Shown in pieces: positions 31,610-40,110 of a DNA stretch of 64,000 nucleotides. The stretch comes from Litoreibacter ascidiaceicola (GTDB lineage: Bacteria > Pseudomonadota > Alphaproteobacteria > Rhodobacterales > Rhodobacteraceae): the NCBI RefSeq assembly GCF_900129235.1, contig NZ_FQUV01000001.1, forward strand, positions 588,441 through 652,440, in the 5' to 3' direction. The first letter of the stretch is position 1. Each line of letters starts with the position of its first letter. Made by a program: the position numbers and the translations under genes. The notes under the pieces were generated by a model. It saw only the letters and a list, made by a program, of their open reading frames with translations. It was not told the DNA's origin and did not search any database.

Positions 31610-32701
31610 TTAAGCTCCTTCGATGGGACGGGTGCCGGTGATGGACAGCCCGTAGGCGTCGAGACCAACGACCTTGGGGGACGGGGAATTGGTCAGAAGC
31701 TCCAGCTTCGACAGGCCAAGGGCCGCGAGTATCTGCGCGCCGAGGCCGTACTGGCGAAGGGTGTTAGGGGACTGACCGCCCTCGGGGTCGATCTTCATTT
31801 GCGTATCGCGCAGCAGGACCACGACGCCGCGGCCCTCCTTGGCGATGGTCTCCATCGCCTGCGCCATTTCGGACGCGGGGCTGGGGCCGAGGCCCAGCAC
31901 GTCCTCGACCGGATTGAGCGCGTGCATGCGGGTCAGAACCGGCGCGTCGCTGGTCAGGTCACCTTTGGTCAGCGCGATATGTTCCGCGCCTTGGGTTTCG
32001 TCGGTGAAGACACGCATCATCCAGTCGCCGCCGAACTCGGATTTCACAGGGCGTTGCGCGGCTTCCTTGACCAGATTGTCATGGCGGCGACGATAGGCGA
32101 TGAGGTCGGAAATGGTACCGATTTTAAGCGCATGCTTTTGCGCAAAGCTGATCAGATCGGGCAGACGGGACATGGTGCCGTCATCGTTCATAATCTCGCA
32201 GATCACACCGGAGGGGTTCAGACCCGCAAGGCGGGACACGTCCACGGCGGCCTCTGTATGGCCCGCGCGAACCAGCACCCCGCCATCGCGGGCGCGCAAT
32301 GGGAAAACATGGCCGGGGGTGGCGATATCGGCGGCGGTTTTACCCGCGTCGATGGCCACCGCGACGGTGCGGGCGCGGTCATGGGCGGAGATCCCGGTGG
32401 TCACGCCCTCGCGCGCCTCGATGGAAATGGTGAACGCGGTTTCGTGGCGCGACGAATTGTAGGACGCCATCAACGGCAGGCCCAGCGCGTCGATCCGCTC
32501 GGAGGTGAGCGTCAGACAGATCAGGCCGCGACCATGGGTGGCCATGAAGTTAACCGCCTCGGGCGTTGCCATTTGAGCGGGGATCACCAGATCGCCCTCG
32601 TTCTCGCGGTCTTCGTGATCCACAAGAATGAACATGCGCCCGTTGCGCGCGTCCTCGATAATGTCCTCGATGGGAGCGATTGCGTCTGAATAGTCGGTCA
32701 T
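31610..32701 (-). CDS. ribB: 3,4-dihydroxy-2-butanone 4-phosphate synthase with degenerate GTP cyclohydrolase II domain
   Basis: A 363-residue RibBA-type fusion. The N-terminal RibB domain is intact: ILVDHEDRENEGDLVIPAQ, THGRGLICL, TAFTISIEAREGVTTGISAHDRA, FPLRARDGGVLVRAGHTEAAVD and GVICEIMNDDGTMSR. It makes dihydroxybutanone phosphate from ribulose 5-phosphate. The C-terminal half is homologous to GTP cyclohydrolase II but has lost its zinc cysteines: the region normally LTGDVFGSxRCDC reads NPVEDVLGLGPSPAS, and RQEGRGIG reads RDTQMKID. So it should have only RibB activity. ATG 32701 follows a weak ribosome site. First gene of ribB-ribH-nusB. Confidence 0.95.
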   Translation of the reverse strand: MTDYSDAIAPIEDIIEDARNGRMFILVDHEDRENEGDLVIPAQMATPEAVNFMATHGRGLICLTLTSERIDALGLPLMASYNSSRHETAFTISIEAREGVTTGISAHDRARTVAVAIDAGKTAADIATPGHVFPLRARDGGVLVRAGHTEAAVDVSRLAGLNPSGVICEIMNDDGTMSRLPDLISFAQKHALKIGTISDLIAYRRRHDNLVKEAAQRPVKSEFGGDWMMRVFTDETQGAEHIALTKGDLTSDAPVLTRMHALNPVEDVLGLGPSPASEMAQAMETIAKEGRGVVVLLRDTQMKIDPEGGQSPNTLRQYGLGAQILAALGLSKLELLTNSPSPKVVGLDAYGLSITGTRPIEGA

Positions 32702-32795
32702 GGGCAGCATCCTTTGATGGCCTGCCAATTAGAGGGTTTGGCGGCGCTTGGGAAGGGTGCAGGGCAATGTCGTGACGTCGCGGGGGCCGAGAGGT

Positions 32796-32831
32796 GGGGA
32801 TTTAGGTATTTTTGAAGCAGTGATGGAGAGA
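32796..32831 (+). repeat. Degenerate copy of the possible dispersed repeat
   Basis: GGTGGGGATTTAGGTATTTT followed by TGAAGCAGTGATGGAG resembles the element at 11753-11790, allowing several differences. It is in the non-coding gap between ribB and the next upstream gene. Weak evidence. Confidence 0.3.
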
Positions 32832-32842
32832 ATGGCGCGTGT

Positions 32843-33424
32843 TTAACGGGCCGTGTGTTCTGCGGTGAAGTAGCGGTCGGAGGGCAGAAACCCTGCGAGG
32901 CGCGCGGCCATGGACCAGTCACGTTCGTGGGTGGTGTCGCCGATGACGAGGACGCCGTCGAGGGGGAGGTCTGCGGCACGGAGCGGGGCTTGGACAGCGG
33001 CGCGAATGTCGGACCAGCTTTGCGCGAAATGCGGCGCGCGGGCGGTGGTGATGTGGAGGCCTTGGCTGGCGAGGCTGTCGCGAAAGGTATCGGGGGATAG
33101 CGGGCGATGGACGAGCGCGGTGCAGGTCGCATCGATGTGTTTCAGTGCGTGCGCGCGGAGACTTGGTTGCGTGTCACGCAGCATGCGCAGGGCGTTGTTG
33201 GAGAACAAAAAGCCCACCACATCGCGGCCCGTCGAGGCGCGCACCGAGGCGTAGGTTTTATAAGGCAATCCAAGCGCCTGAGCGCGTTTGACGCGGGTGC
33301 GCAGGATTTCGATGGGAAGGGTCGGCAGCAAGGCAGCCCGCGCTTTGGTCCACGCATGTTTGCGAAAGGCGAAACCGGCCTCCATGGTGGGGCCGTTGTT
33401 ATGGCCGATGTGTGCGCGCGTCAT
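32843..33424 (-). CDS. Hypothetical protein with N-terminal IGHNNGP motif, 193 aa
   Basis: A 193-residue soluble basic protein. It opens with HIGHNNGPTMEAGFAFRKHAWTKARAALLP. An IGHN(N/G)GP(P/T) start followed by a WRxARAxLLP-like helix is one I recall in many alphaproteobacterial hypothetical proteins. The centre (VKRAQALGLPYKTYASVRASTGRDVVGFLFSNNALRML) looks like a DNA-binding or assembly region, and the end has VLVIGDTTHERDWSMAARLAGFLPSDRYF. No catalytic motif is apparent. It sits between the ribE/GNAT genes and ribB on the same strand, a second interruption of the riboflavin order. Ribosome site unclear. Confidence 0.75.
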   Translation of the reverse strand: MTRAHIGHNNGPTMEAGFAFRKHAWTKARAALLPTLPIEILRTRVKRAQALGLPYKTYASVRASTGRDVVGFLFSNNALRMLRDTQPSLRAHALKHIDATCTALVHRPLSPDTFRDSLASQGLHITTARAPHFAQSWSDIRAAVQAPLRAADLPLDGVLVIGDTTHERDWSMAARLAGFLPSDRYFTAEHTAR

Positions 33425-33454
33425 CCTGCATGCCCCTTGTCGTGATGCGCTGTT

Positions 33455-33988
33455 TTACCCTCTGGCGGGATTGGTGCATGCGTCAAGGCTCAGGACGTCA
33501 TTGGGATAGCTCTGATCGCCGATTTTAAAGGCGACTTCACCGAGTTTGGTGAAGTTTTGTGCAGCATAGAAAGCGCGCGCCTTGCTGTTCTGGCTGTTCA
33601 TCGCCAACCAGATCGGGCCGCTTTCCAGCTTGAGCCCCGCGTCCAGCAAGGCCTTCCCCAGCCCCCTGCCCTGATGGCGGGGCTGGATATAGAGCGAGAC
33701 CAGTTCGGTCGGGATTGCACCGCCCACCGGATCGGGACTGTTCCGGTCGATATGGATCAGCCCGTCGATGCCGTCGCGGTTTTGCGACACGATGAAGCTA
33801 TGGGCTGGATCGTCGATCCAGCCTTGGAAGCGCACGGGCGTGAAATGCGCCAGCGCATAGTCGGCGAAATGCGCGTTGATGCCGTGGCGGATATAGGTCG
33901 CGAAGAAGACCTCCAGCGCTAATGCCGCGAGGCTGGACGCATCCGACGGGGTGGCCGCGCGCAAAGTGGGGGCGGTCAGTTGCCCCAT
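33455..33988 (-). CDS. GNAT family N-acetyltransferase
   Basis: A 177-residue acetyltransferase of the GCN5 fold. The acetyl-CoA motif A is clear: VSLYIQPRHQGRGLGKALLDAGL (R/Q-x-x-G-x-G/A), preceded by the substrate strand GLIHIDRNSPDPVGGAIPTELVSLYI. The C-terminal WLAMNSQNSKARAFYAAQNFTKLGEVAFKIGDQSYPNDVLSLD closes the fold as in N-terminal or small-molecule acetyltransferases. Its ATG lies within the last codons of ribE (13-base overlap), so it is translated with ribE. The substrate is unknown. Confidence 0.92.
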   Translation of the reverse strand: MGQLTAPTLRAATPSDASSLAALALEVFFATYIRHGINAHFADYALAHFTPVRFQGWIDDPAHSFIVSQNRDGIDGLIHIDRNSPDPVGGAIPTELVSLYIQPRHQGRGLGKALLDAGLKLESGPIWLAMNSQNSKARAFYAAQNFTKLGEVAFKIGDQSYPNDVLSLDACTNPARG

Positions 33989-34575
33989 TCTTGCAGCCGT
34001 GCGACGTAGCGGGCGAGCGTGTCGATTTCCAGATTGATCCGGTCTCCGACCTGTGTGTCGCCCCAGTTGGTGGCCAGCTTGGTATGCGGGATGAAATTGA
34101 CGCCGAAGCGGTTGCCATCGACCTCGTTCACCGTCAGGGACGTACCGTTCAATGCGACCGAACCTTTGGGCGCGATGAACTTCGCCAGATCGCCCGGGGC
34201 TTCGAACAGCACACGGGTGCTGTCGCCCTCCTCGGTCATGGAGACCACGACCGCGACGCCGTCCACATGGCCCGACACGATATGGCCACCAAGCTCGTCC
34301 CCGAGCTTCAAGGCGCGCTCCAGATTGATGCGGGTGCCGTCGCGCCAGTCGCCGATATTGGTCTTGGACACACTTTCGGCGGAAATCTGGACGTCGAACC
34401 AGGGGGTCATGTCCTCCCCGCGCTCGATCACGGTCAGGCAGCACCCGTTGCAGGCGATGGAGGCACCAATGTCGATGCCGTCGGGATCATAGGCGCATGA
34501 AATCCGGGCGCGCAAATCGCCTTCCTGCTTGAGCCGCGTAACCGCGCCCACATCGGTGACAATGCCTGTAAACAT
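33976..34575 (-). CDS. ribE: Riboflavin synthase alpha subunit
   Basis: A 199-residue riboflavin synthase (two lumazine-binding repeats), which dismutates two ribityllumazine molecules to riboflavin. First repeat: MFTGIVTDVGAVTRLK..ARISCAYDPDGIDIGASIACNGCCLTVIERG. Second: GGHIVSGHVDGVAVVVSMTEEGDSTRVLFEAP..IAPKGSVALNGTSLTVNEVDGNRFGVNFIPHT. The start is ATG 34575 with AAGGGA upstream; longer frames on this strand are antisense to kpsS. It is divergent from kpsS and separated from ribD by 6 kb of capsule genes. Confidence 0.97.
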   Translation of the reverse strand: MFTGIVTDVGAVTRLKQEGDLRARISCAYDPDGIDIGASIACNGCCLTVIERGEDMTPWFDVQISAESVSKTNIGDWRDGTRINLERALKLGDELGGHIVSGHVDGVAVVVSMTEEGDSTRVLFEAPGDLAKFIAPKGSVALNGTSLTVNEVDGNRFGVNFIPHTKLATNWGDTQVGDRINLEIDTLARYVARLQEWGN

Positions 34576-34710
34576 GACGGCGTTCCCTTCTTGTGTTGCG
34601 TTGGGAGTTAGCGCGGCTACGCAGCGGCTGCAAGGATTCCCACTGACATGCGTGTCGCGCCCCGCCACAGTTGCGACGAAAACGGGCCTTACGGTTGCCG
34701 CACGGACTGG

Positions 34711-34730
34711 GCAAACTGGTGCAAACTTGT
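34711..34730 (+). promoter_or_regulatory. Tandem 10-bp repeat before kpsS
   Basis: GCAAACTGGT and GCAAACTTGT are direct tandem repeats (8 of 10 identical), one helical turn apart, 35 bases before the kpsS start in the ribE/kpsS intergenic region. Possible activator site; low confidence. Confidence 0.3.
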
Positions 34731-34764
34731 ATGAGTATTTTGTGAACGACGTGAAGGCCGCACC

Positions 34765-36054
34765 ATGACCCTGTCCGGCAAGGACAAAACATTCCTGTTC
34801 CTGCAGGGCCCGCACGGGCCTTTCTTCTACCGCTTGGGCAAAATGCTGACGGCGGCGGGGGCATCTGTCTGGCGTGTGGGCTTCAACAAGGGGGATGACG
34901 CCTTCTGGTTTTCGAACAAAAGCTACATTCCCTATCTCGACAGCCCCGATGCGTGGGCCGAGCGGTTTACCCAGATCGTCACCGAAAAGTCGGTCACCGA
35001 TCTGGTCCTTTACGGCGATACACGACCGATCCATGCGCAAGCGATCGAGCGCGCGCAGGCGATGGGGCTGCGTATCCATGTGTTCGAGGAAGGCTATCTG
35101 CGCCCCTACTGGGTGAGCTACGAGCGCGGCGGCGCCAACGGGCACTCGCGGCTGATGGACATGTCCGTGGGCGACATGCGCGCCGCGCTGGAAGGGCTTG
35201 ATCTGGACCTGCCCGACGCCCCCGCTCGCTGGGGCGACATGCGCCAGCATGTGTTTTACGGCATGGTTTATCACTACTTCGTTTTCCTGCGGAACCGGAA
35301 GTACCGCAGCTTCCGGCCGCACCGCGCCCTGAGTGTGACCAAGGAATTCCAGCTTTATCTCAAGCGGTTGGTGACAATGCCCTTCACCGCGATGGAGCGG
35401 GGGCTGGCGACGTTCCGCATCAAGCATGGCGGCTTCCCCTATCATCTGGCGCTGCTGCAGCTGGAGCATGATGCCAGTTTCCAGATGCATTCGCCTTTCG
35501 ACACCATGACCGACTTTCTGGAGCTGACGATTGACGGCTTTGCCAAAGGTGCGCCGACGCATCACCATCTGGTGCTAAAGGCCCACCCGCTGGAAGATGG
35601 CCGCGTGCCGCTGCGCCGCGATATCAAGCGGATTGCCAAGTCCTTGGGCGTGGCGAACCGCGTGCATTATGTGCGGGGTGGCAAATTGGCAGGGTTGCTG
35701 AACACCGCGCGCTCTGCGGTGACGGTAAACTCTACCGCCGCGCAACAGGTATTATGGCGCGGGCTGCCGCTGAAGGCGTTCGGGGATGCGGTCTATAACA
35801 AACCGGAATTCGTCTCGACCCAGAGCCTGCCGGAATTCTTTACCAACCCGACGCGCCCTGACAGCCGCGCTTATCGCGACTATCGGCACTACCTGTTGGA
35901 GACCTCACAGATTCCGGGCGGCTTTTACTCCGCCCGAGGACGCCGCCAGTTGTTGCGCCAAGTGGTGGATATGATGCTGGCCCGCGAAGACCCGTATGAC
36001 GCCCTGGTGGCCGGAACGGCAACGCCGCGCCAGCAGCTTCACGTGGTCACCTGA
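34765..36054 (+). CDS. kpsS: Capsule polysaccharide modification protein KpsS
   Basis: A 429-residue protein of the KpsS (capsule polysaccharide synthesis) family, beta-Kdo transferases that build the poly-Kdo linker on phosphatidylglycerol for group 2 capsules. Family patterns: FLFLQGPHGPFFYRLGKML, VWRVGFNKGDDAFW, LVLYGDTRPIHAQAIERAQAMGLRIHVFEEGYLRPYWV (a conserved EEGYLRP), KAHPLEDGR, and VTVNSTAAQQVLWRGLPLKAFGDAVYN. It acts on the cytoplasmic face. It is the first of the capsule genes, which here sit inside the riboflavin cluster. Confidence 0.94.
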   Translation: MTLSGKDKTFLFLQGPHGPFFYRLGKMLTAAGASVWRVGFNKGDDAFWFSNKSYIPYLDSPDAWAERFTQIVTEKSVTDLVLYGDTRPIHAQAIERAQAMGLRIHVFEEGYLRPYWVSYERGGANGHSRLMDMSVGDMRAALEGLDLDLPDAPARWGDMRQHVFYGMVYHYFVFLRNRKYRSFRPHRALSVTKEFQLYLKRLVTMPFTAMERGLATFRIKHGGFPYHLALLQLEHDASFQMHSPFDTMTDFLELTIDGFAKGAPTHHHLVLKAHPLEDGRVPLRRDIKRIAKSLGVANRVHYVRGGKLAGLLNTARSAVTVNSTAAQQVLWRGLPLKAFGDAVYNKPEFVSTQSLPEFFTNPTRPDSRAYRDYRHYLLETSQIPGGFYSARGRRQLLRQVVDMMLAREDPYDALVAGTATPRQQLHVVT

Positions 36055-36057
36055 GCC

Positions 36058-36645
36058 TTATTCGAGAACGGCCGCAAGCCCGACCGAAGCCATCAGCTGG
36101 TAATACCCGAATATCACGAACAAGAAGAACACGAACAGGATCACCTCGTGCTTGAAGTGGTGCGAATGAAAGAAGTCTCGGTCGCGGTGGTGGAGCACGT
36201 CTATCAATTCGTCCCCGAAGCGGATCGACAGGAATGTGCCGAGACCCGACAGCACGATGACCCCCCAATACGGGAAAGGTCGGGTCAGGATTTCGTGAAG
36301 CACCTGCGTCATCACTGTTGTCTCGTAGTAGCTTGGCCCGTGGAGCAGGACCGCGATATTCGCAGAAATTGCCAATGCCCAGACCGCGATCTCGGACAGG
36401 ACCATGCGAATTCCGAAGATCATGCGCAGCGGGAAGTCGAGCAGAAAGCCCGCATCTGCGACGGGGGTGCACAGCACGAAGAAGCTCCAAGTCAGCAGCG
36501 CGGCAATACCGCCTGTCGCGAGATCGTATTCGTAGCTTAGATAGCCGAAATACCCGACGAGCAATGCTACAAGGAGCAAGAATTTCGTGAGAACCTGTGT
36601 CTTGGGTTTTGCCAAAGTTTTTTGCCCTTTTCTGCTGTTGTGCAT
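36058..36645 (-). CDS. Polytopic membrane protein, 195 aa
   Basis: An inner-membrane protein with about four hydrophobic segments (FLLLVALLVGYFGYLSYEY, ALLTWSFFVLCTPVADAGFL, VLSEIAVWALAISANIAVLL, VILFVFFLFVIFGYYQLM) and a His-rich loop HHRDRDFFHSHHFKHE. I do not recognise the family; metal binding or a hydroxylase-like site in the His-rich loop is a guess. The ATG start has AAAGG directly adjacent. A TTG at 36615, with AAAAGGG nine bases upstream, is a good alternative start. It is on the opposite strand between kpsS and the OPX gene. Confidence 0.8.
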   Translation of the reverse strand: MHNSRKGQKTLAKPKTQVLTKFLLLVALLVGYFGYLSYEYDLATGGIAALLTWSFFVLCTPVADAGFLLDFPLRMIFGIRMVLSEIAVWALAISANIAVLLHGPSYYETTVMTQVLHEILTRPFPYWGVIVLSGLGTFLSIRFGDELIDVLHHRDRDFFHSHHFKHEVILFVFFLFVIFGYYQLMASVGLAAVLE

Positions 36646-36848
36646 CCTTTAAGTGAGCAGCCACCTTGGGTCCAGAGAGCCAAGACGCAACGATTTTTGA
36701 ATTGGCCGCGCATTGCGCAGAAATCTGCCACTGCGACGCGGTGGCAACACTCCGACAGGGTGACAGATCAAGGGGGTAGCAATTTATCCACCAGTCGATA
36801 GGGTAAAAAGAAAAACTTGAGGCAGTCTCATAATCGAGGAGGACACCA

Positions 36849-37982
36849 GTGAAAAACTTGGGTCCCAAAGCTACAAAAATTGTAGCTTTTACGCTTGTAG
36901 CCGTCATGGCTGCGTCTTGCGGGTTGCCGAAGTCCGGCCCCGGCAAGCGCCAGATATTCGCAGGCTCCGTCCAGAAGCAGGGCGACGCTTACATTGTTGC
37001 CGTCAACAGCCGTGTGACACAGGCCACGTCTATTCAGCCTGTTCTTGGCTTTAGTGACGCGTTCATCAATGCCGGTGTTGTCGGCTCCGACATCATTCGC
37101 CCCGGCGATACCCTTGGCTTGTCCATTTGGGAAAACGTCGATGACGGCCTGTTATCCGCAGAGGGTGCAAACGCCACCGAGTTGAGCGAAGTGCAGGTGG
37201 ACGGTGCGGGCTTTATTTTCGTGCCCTATGCTGGCCGCGTGAAAGCAGCGGGCAACACGCCTGAAGCGCTGCGTCGTATCATTACCGGCAAGCTGGACAC
37301 GCAAACCCCTGATCCGCAAGTCGTGGTGCGCCGCGTTGCAGGTGACGGTGCGACCGTGTCATTGGTCGGCGGTATCGGCCAGCAAGGCCTGTTCGCCATC
37401 GAGCGCCCTACCCGCACATTGTCGTCGATGATCGCCCGCGCTGGTGGTATCTCGATTGAACCCGAAGTGGCGCAGATCACCGTTCTTCGGGGCAAGCACC
37501 GCTCCAAGATCTGGTTCGAAGACCTGTATTCCAATCCGAAATTTGACATCGCGCTGCGTGCAGGCGACCGTATCTTGGTTGAGGAAGACAGCCGTGCCTT
37601 CACTGTTTTGGGGGCCACCGGCGCGCAGAACCGCATCGAGTTCGTCACCCAGACTTTGTCGGCCATCGAGGCCATCGCGCAAGTGGGCGGCCTGAACTCC
37701 AACCTTGCTGACCCGACAGGTGTCTTCGTCTTCCGCAACGAGCCTGCAGAAATTGCCAACTCGGTGCTAGGCCGCTCGGACCTGCAAGGCACGCAACGAT
37801 TTGCCTATGTGCTGGACCTGACCCAGCCCACCGGCATGTTCGAGGCCCGCGACTTCGTTATTCGCGATGGTGACACGGTCTATGTGACCGAAGCGCCGTT
37901 CGTGACCTGGAACAAAACTATCTCGGCGCTGACCGGCTCGCTTTCTTCGGTCAACGCCCTGTCGAGCCTTGGTGGCAACTAA
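36849..37982 (+). CDS. Outer-membrane polysaccharide export lipoprotein (OPX, Wza/KpsD-like)
   Basis: A 377-residue outer-membrane polysaccharide export lipoprotein. GTG start with GAGGAGG seven bases upstream. Signal with lipobox A-A-S-C (cysteine about residue 24). Then the poly-export domain (SDIIRPGDTLGLSIWENVDDGLLS, GAGFIFVPYAGRVKAAGNTPEALRRIITGKLDTQTPDPQVVVR) and three SLBB-type repeats (VSLVGGIGQQGLF..LSSMIARAGGIS, FTVLGATGAQNRIEF..AIEAIAQVGGLNSNLADPTGVFVFR). It should form the capsule exit channel. The ABC exporter (KpsMT) and KpsE are not in the window. Confidence 0.93.
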   Translation: MKNLGPKATKIVAFTLVAVMAASCGLPKSGPGKRQIFAGSVQKQGDAYIVAVNSRVTQATSIQPVLGFSDAFINAGVVGSDIIRPGDTLGLSIWENVDDGLLSAEGANATELSEVQVDGAGFIFVPYAGRVKAAGNTPEALRRIITGKLDTQTPDPQVVVRRVAGDGATVSLVGGIGQQGLFAIERPTRTLSSMIARAGGISIEPEVAQITVLRGKHRSKIWFEDLYSNPKFDIALRAGDRILVEEDSRAFTVLGATGAQNRIEFVTQTLSAIEAIAQVGGLNSNLADPTGVFVFRNEPAEIANSVLGRSDLQGTQRFAYVLDLTQPTGMFEARDFVIRDGDTVYVTEAPFVTWNKTISALTGSLSSVNALSSLGGN

Positions 37983-40044
37983 GACACCAAGCGCAGAAGA
38001 AGCCGTGGGCGGCCCCTCCCTCCGCCCACGGCTTTTCTATTTCAACGGGGGGTTTTTCACCCAATCCCGCGTTCGGCGTATCCTTGACCTTGCCGGTTAT
38101 GATCTGAAGCTGGGCAAACCCGGCCCTGACGACCTGATCGCGGTCTGGGGCAAAAGTCCCACGTCTGCGCGCGGCGAAAAAGTGGCCGAGCACACCGACG
38201 CGCAGCTAGTGCATGTTGAGGACGCGTTCCTGCGATCCCTGAAACCCGGTCGCGACGGGGAGCCGCCCTTGGGGCTGACCATTGACCACAGTCGTCCCTA
38301 TTTTGACAGCACGGGGCCCTCTGATCTTGAAGCCCTGCTTGCCAGCGAAGCGTTTGACGACGCCCACGAGCTATCCCGCGCGCGCAACGCGATGGAGCGG
38401 ATCAAGGCGCTAAACCTTTCTAAATACAATGATTTTGACGACAATGCGCCGATCCCGAAGCCGGGATATGTATTGGTCATCGACCAGACGCGCGGTGACG
38501 CGTCAATCAAACACGGCAACGCAACCGCCGACCATTTCCGCGAAATGCTGGTTTATGCACGGGAAGAACATCCCAACGCGCGCATCGTCATCAAGACCCA
38601 CCCCGAGACCAGTGCAGGCCATCGCGATGGGCATTTCGGCGCCGCCGATGTCGGTGGAAACGTCTCGCTTTATGACCACAAGGCCAGTCCCTACGCGCTG
38701 ATGGAGGGGGCCGTTGCGGTCTATACTGTCAGCTCCGGCATGGGGTTCGAGGCGATTTTAGCGGGCCACCAACCGGTGATCTTCGGCCAGCCCTTCTATG
38801 CCGGATGGGGGCTGAGCGACGACCGCCAGCCGATCGACCGCAGGCAGCGGGCTCTGACTCGACCACAGCTATTCGCGGGTGTCATGCTGCGTTACTGCAC
38901 ATGGTTCGACCCCTATCGCGACCGGTTGTGCAGCTTGGAGCAGGTGATCGATACGCTGGAGGCGTTGACCCGTGCGCAGCGCCAAGACAAAGGTGGACAT
39001 ATTGCCCTTGGCATGCGGCTTTGGAAACGCGGCCCAATACAGGAAATCTTCGGCGCGCGCAGATTTGGCAAGGACGCCCATGTGCGTTTTGCGGCTGACC
39101 CCGAAGTGGCGTTGCGCGACGCGCGCGGCGGCTCGCTATTGGTGTGGGCCGGATTGGAGCCGGAAGGTTACGCCCTGCGCGCCGCGACACAAAACACCAC
39201 GCTGTTGCGGGTGGAAGACGGGTTTCTACGCTCGCGCGGGTTGGGCGCCGACCTGATCGCACCGCTGTCATTGGTGACGGACGACAAGGGTATCTATTAC
39301 GACCCCACACGGCCCAGCGCGCTGGAAGCCCTGATTTCCGCAAGCGGCAAACTGCCCCCTGACGCGCTGCGTCGCGCGGAGCGGTTGCGGGCGGCCATCG
39401 TCAAGACAGGGTTGAACAAATACAACCTTGGCGGGAATGATTTTGACATCGCAAAGGAGGGGCGGGAGGTGATCCTTGTTCCCGGTCAGGTTGAGGATGA
39501 CGCGTCAATCCGGCTCGGGACCAAAGACGTGGCCACCAATGCCGGATTGCTGGCGATTGTGCGACACGACTTCCCTGATGCGTTCATCATTTACAAGCCA
39601 CATCCTGACGTCGAAGCGGGCTTGCGCGATGGGGCGATTGCGGCTGACGGTGCGGACCTGATCGCCAATGGCGCAGATCCTATCGCGTTGATAATGAAGG
39701 CAGATCGCGTCTGCACGATGACCTCGCTTCTGGGGTTCGAGGCGCTTTTGCGGGATGTTGCGGTGACGTGCTACGGCGCGCCGTTCTACGCGGGATGGGG
39801 CCTGACCGATGACCGCGGCCCGGTGCCCGCCCGGCGCGGACCCGAGGCATCTCTGGACGGGTTGGTGCACGCGACATTGATAGGCTATCCGCGATACTAC
39901 GATCCCGTCACCCGACTGCCCTGCCCTGTGGAAGTGGTCGTCGACCGCCTTGCGTCAGGCACATTGCCGCAAGCGGGTTTGCGCAACCGGTTGCTGGCCA
40001 AGGCCCAAGGAGCGTTGGCGGGCTACGCGCATCTTTGGCGATAA
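37969..40044 (+). CDS. kpsC: Capsule polysaccharide modification protein KpsC
   Basis: A KpsC, a two-domain Kdo transferase that alternates beta-2,4 and beta-2,7 linkages in the poly-Kdo linker. Two homologous halves are visible. Each has an LVHVEDAFLRS-like or LLRVEDGFLRSRGLG motif, a KTHPETSAG or KPHPDVEAG strand, and a GQPFYAGWGLSDDR or GAPFYAGWGLTDDR motif. Length is about 691 residues from a TTG at 37969 that overlaps the OPX stop by 14 bases. Other starts are GTG 37972 and GTG 38005; none has a good ribosome site. A strong hairpin with a T-rich tail at 38000-38040 covers this start region. Confidence 0.92.
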   Translation: MVATKTPSAEEAVGGPSLRPRLFYFNGGFFTQSRVRRILDLAGYDLKLGKPGPDDLIAVWGKSPTSARGEKVAEHTDAQLVHVEDAFLRSLKPGRDGEPPLGLTIDHSRPYFDSTGPSDLEALLASEAFDDAHELSRARNAMERIKALNLSKYNDFDDNAPIPKPGYVLVIDQTRGDASIKHGNATADHFREMLVYAREEHPNARIVIKTHPETSAGHRDGHFGAADVGGNVSLYDHKASPYALMEGAVAVYTVSSGMGFEAILAGHQPVIFGQPFYAGWGLSDDRQPIDRRQRALTRPQLFAGVMLRYCTWFDPYRDRLCSLEQVIDTLEALTRAQRQDKGGHIALGMRLWKRGPIQEIFGARRFGKDAHVRFAADPEVALRDARGGSLLVWAGLEPEGYALRAATQNTTLLRVEDGFLRSRGLGADLIAPLSLVTDDKGIYYDPTRPSALEALISASGKLPPDALRRAERLRAAIVKTGLNKYNLGGNDFDIAKEGREVILVPGQVEDDASIRLGTKDVATNAGLLAIVRHDFPDAFIIYKPHPDVEAGLRDGAIAADGADLIANGADPIALIMKADRVCTMTSLLGFEALLRDVAVTCYGAPFYAGWGLTDDRGPVPARRGPEASLDGLVHATLIGYPRYYDPVTRLPCPVEVVVDRLASGTLPQAGLRNRLLAKAQGALAGYAHLWR
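37999..38040 (+). terminator. Intrinsic terminator or attenuator at the kpsC start
   Basis: AAGCCGTGGGCGG (38000-38012) and CCGCCCACGGCTT (38022-38034) form a perfect 13-bp stem with a 9-nt loop. TTCTAT follows. It begins 17 bases past the OPX stop and lies inside the kpsC reading frame. Confidence 0.7.
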
Positions 40045-40080
40045 AAAAGGCCCCCTCGCGTGGGGACACGAGGAGGCCTT
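40043..40080 (-). terminator. Intrinsic terminator for the 40111 gene
   Basis: On the minus strand AAGGCCTCCTCG pairs with CGAGGGGGCCTT around a 10-nt loop and is followed by TTTTTT. It sits 30 bases past the secreted repeat-protein gene and directly abuts the kpsC stop on the other strand. Confidence 0.88.
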
Positions 40081-40110
40081 GGACAGGTCCGGGAAAAGAC
40101 CGGTCGGGGG

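Noticed and set aside
32698..33132. A 144-codon minus-strand frame overlapping the IGHNNGP protein
   Set aside because: It is rich in Pro/Ser and overlaps the better supported 32843-33424 gene in another frame.
34576..34764. FMN riboswitch near ribE or ribD
   Set aside because: Leaders of ribE, ribD and ribB are too short or lack the conserved FMN-box pattern.
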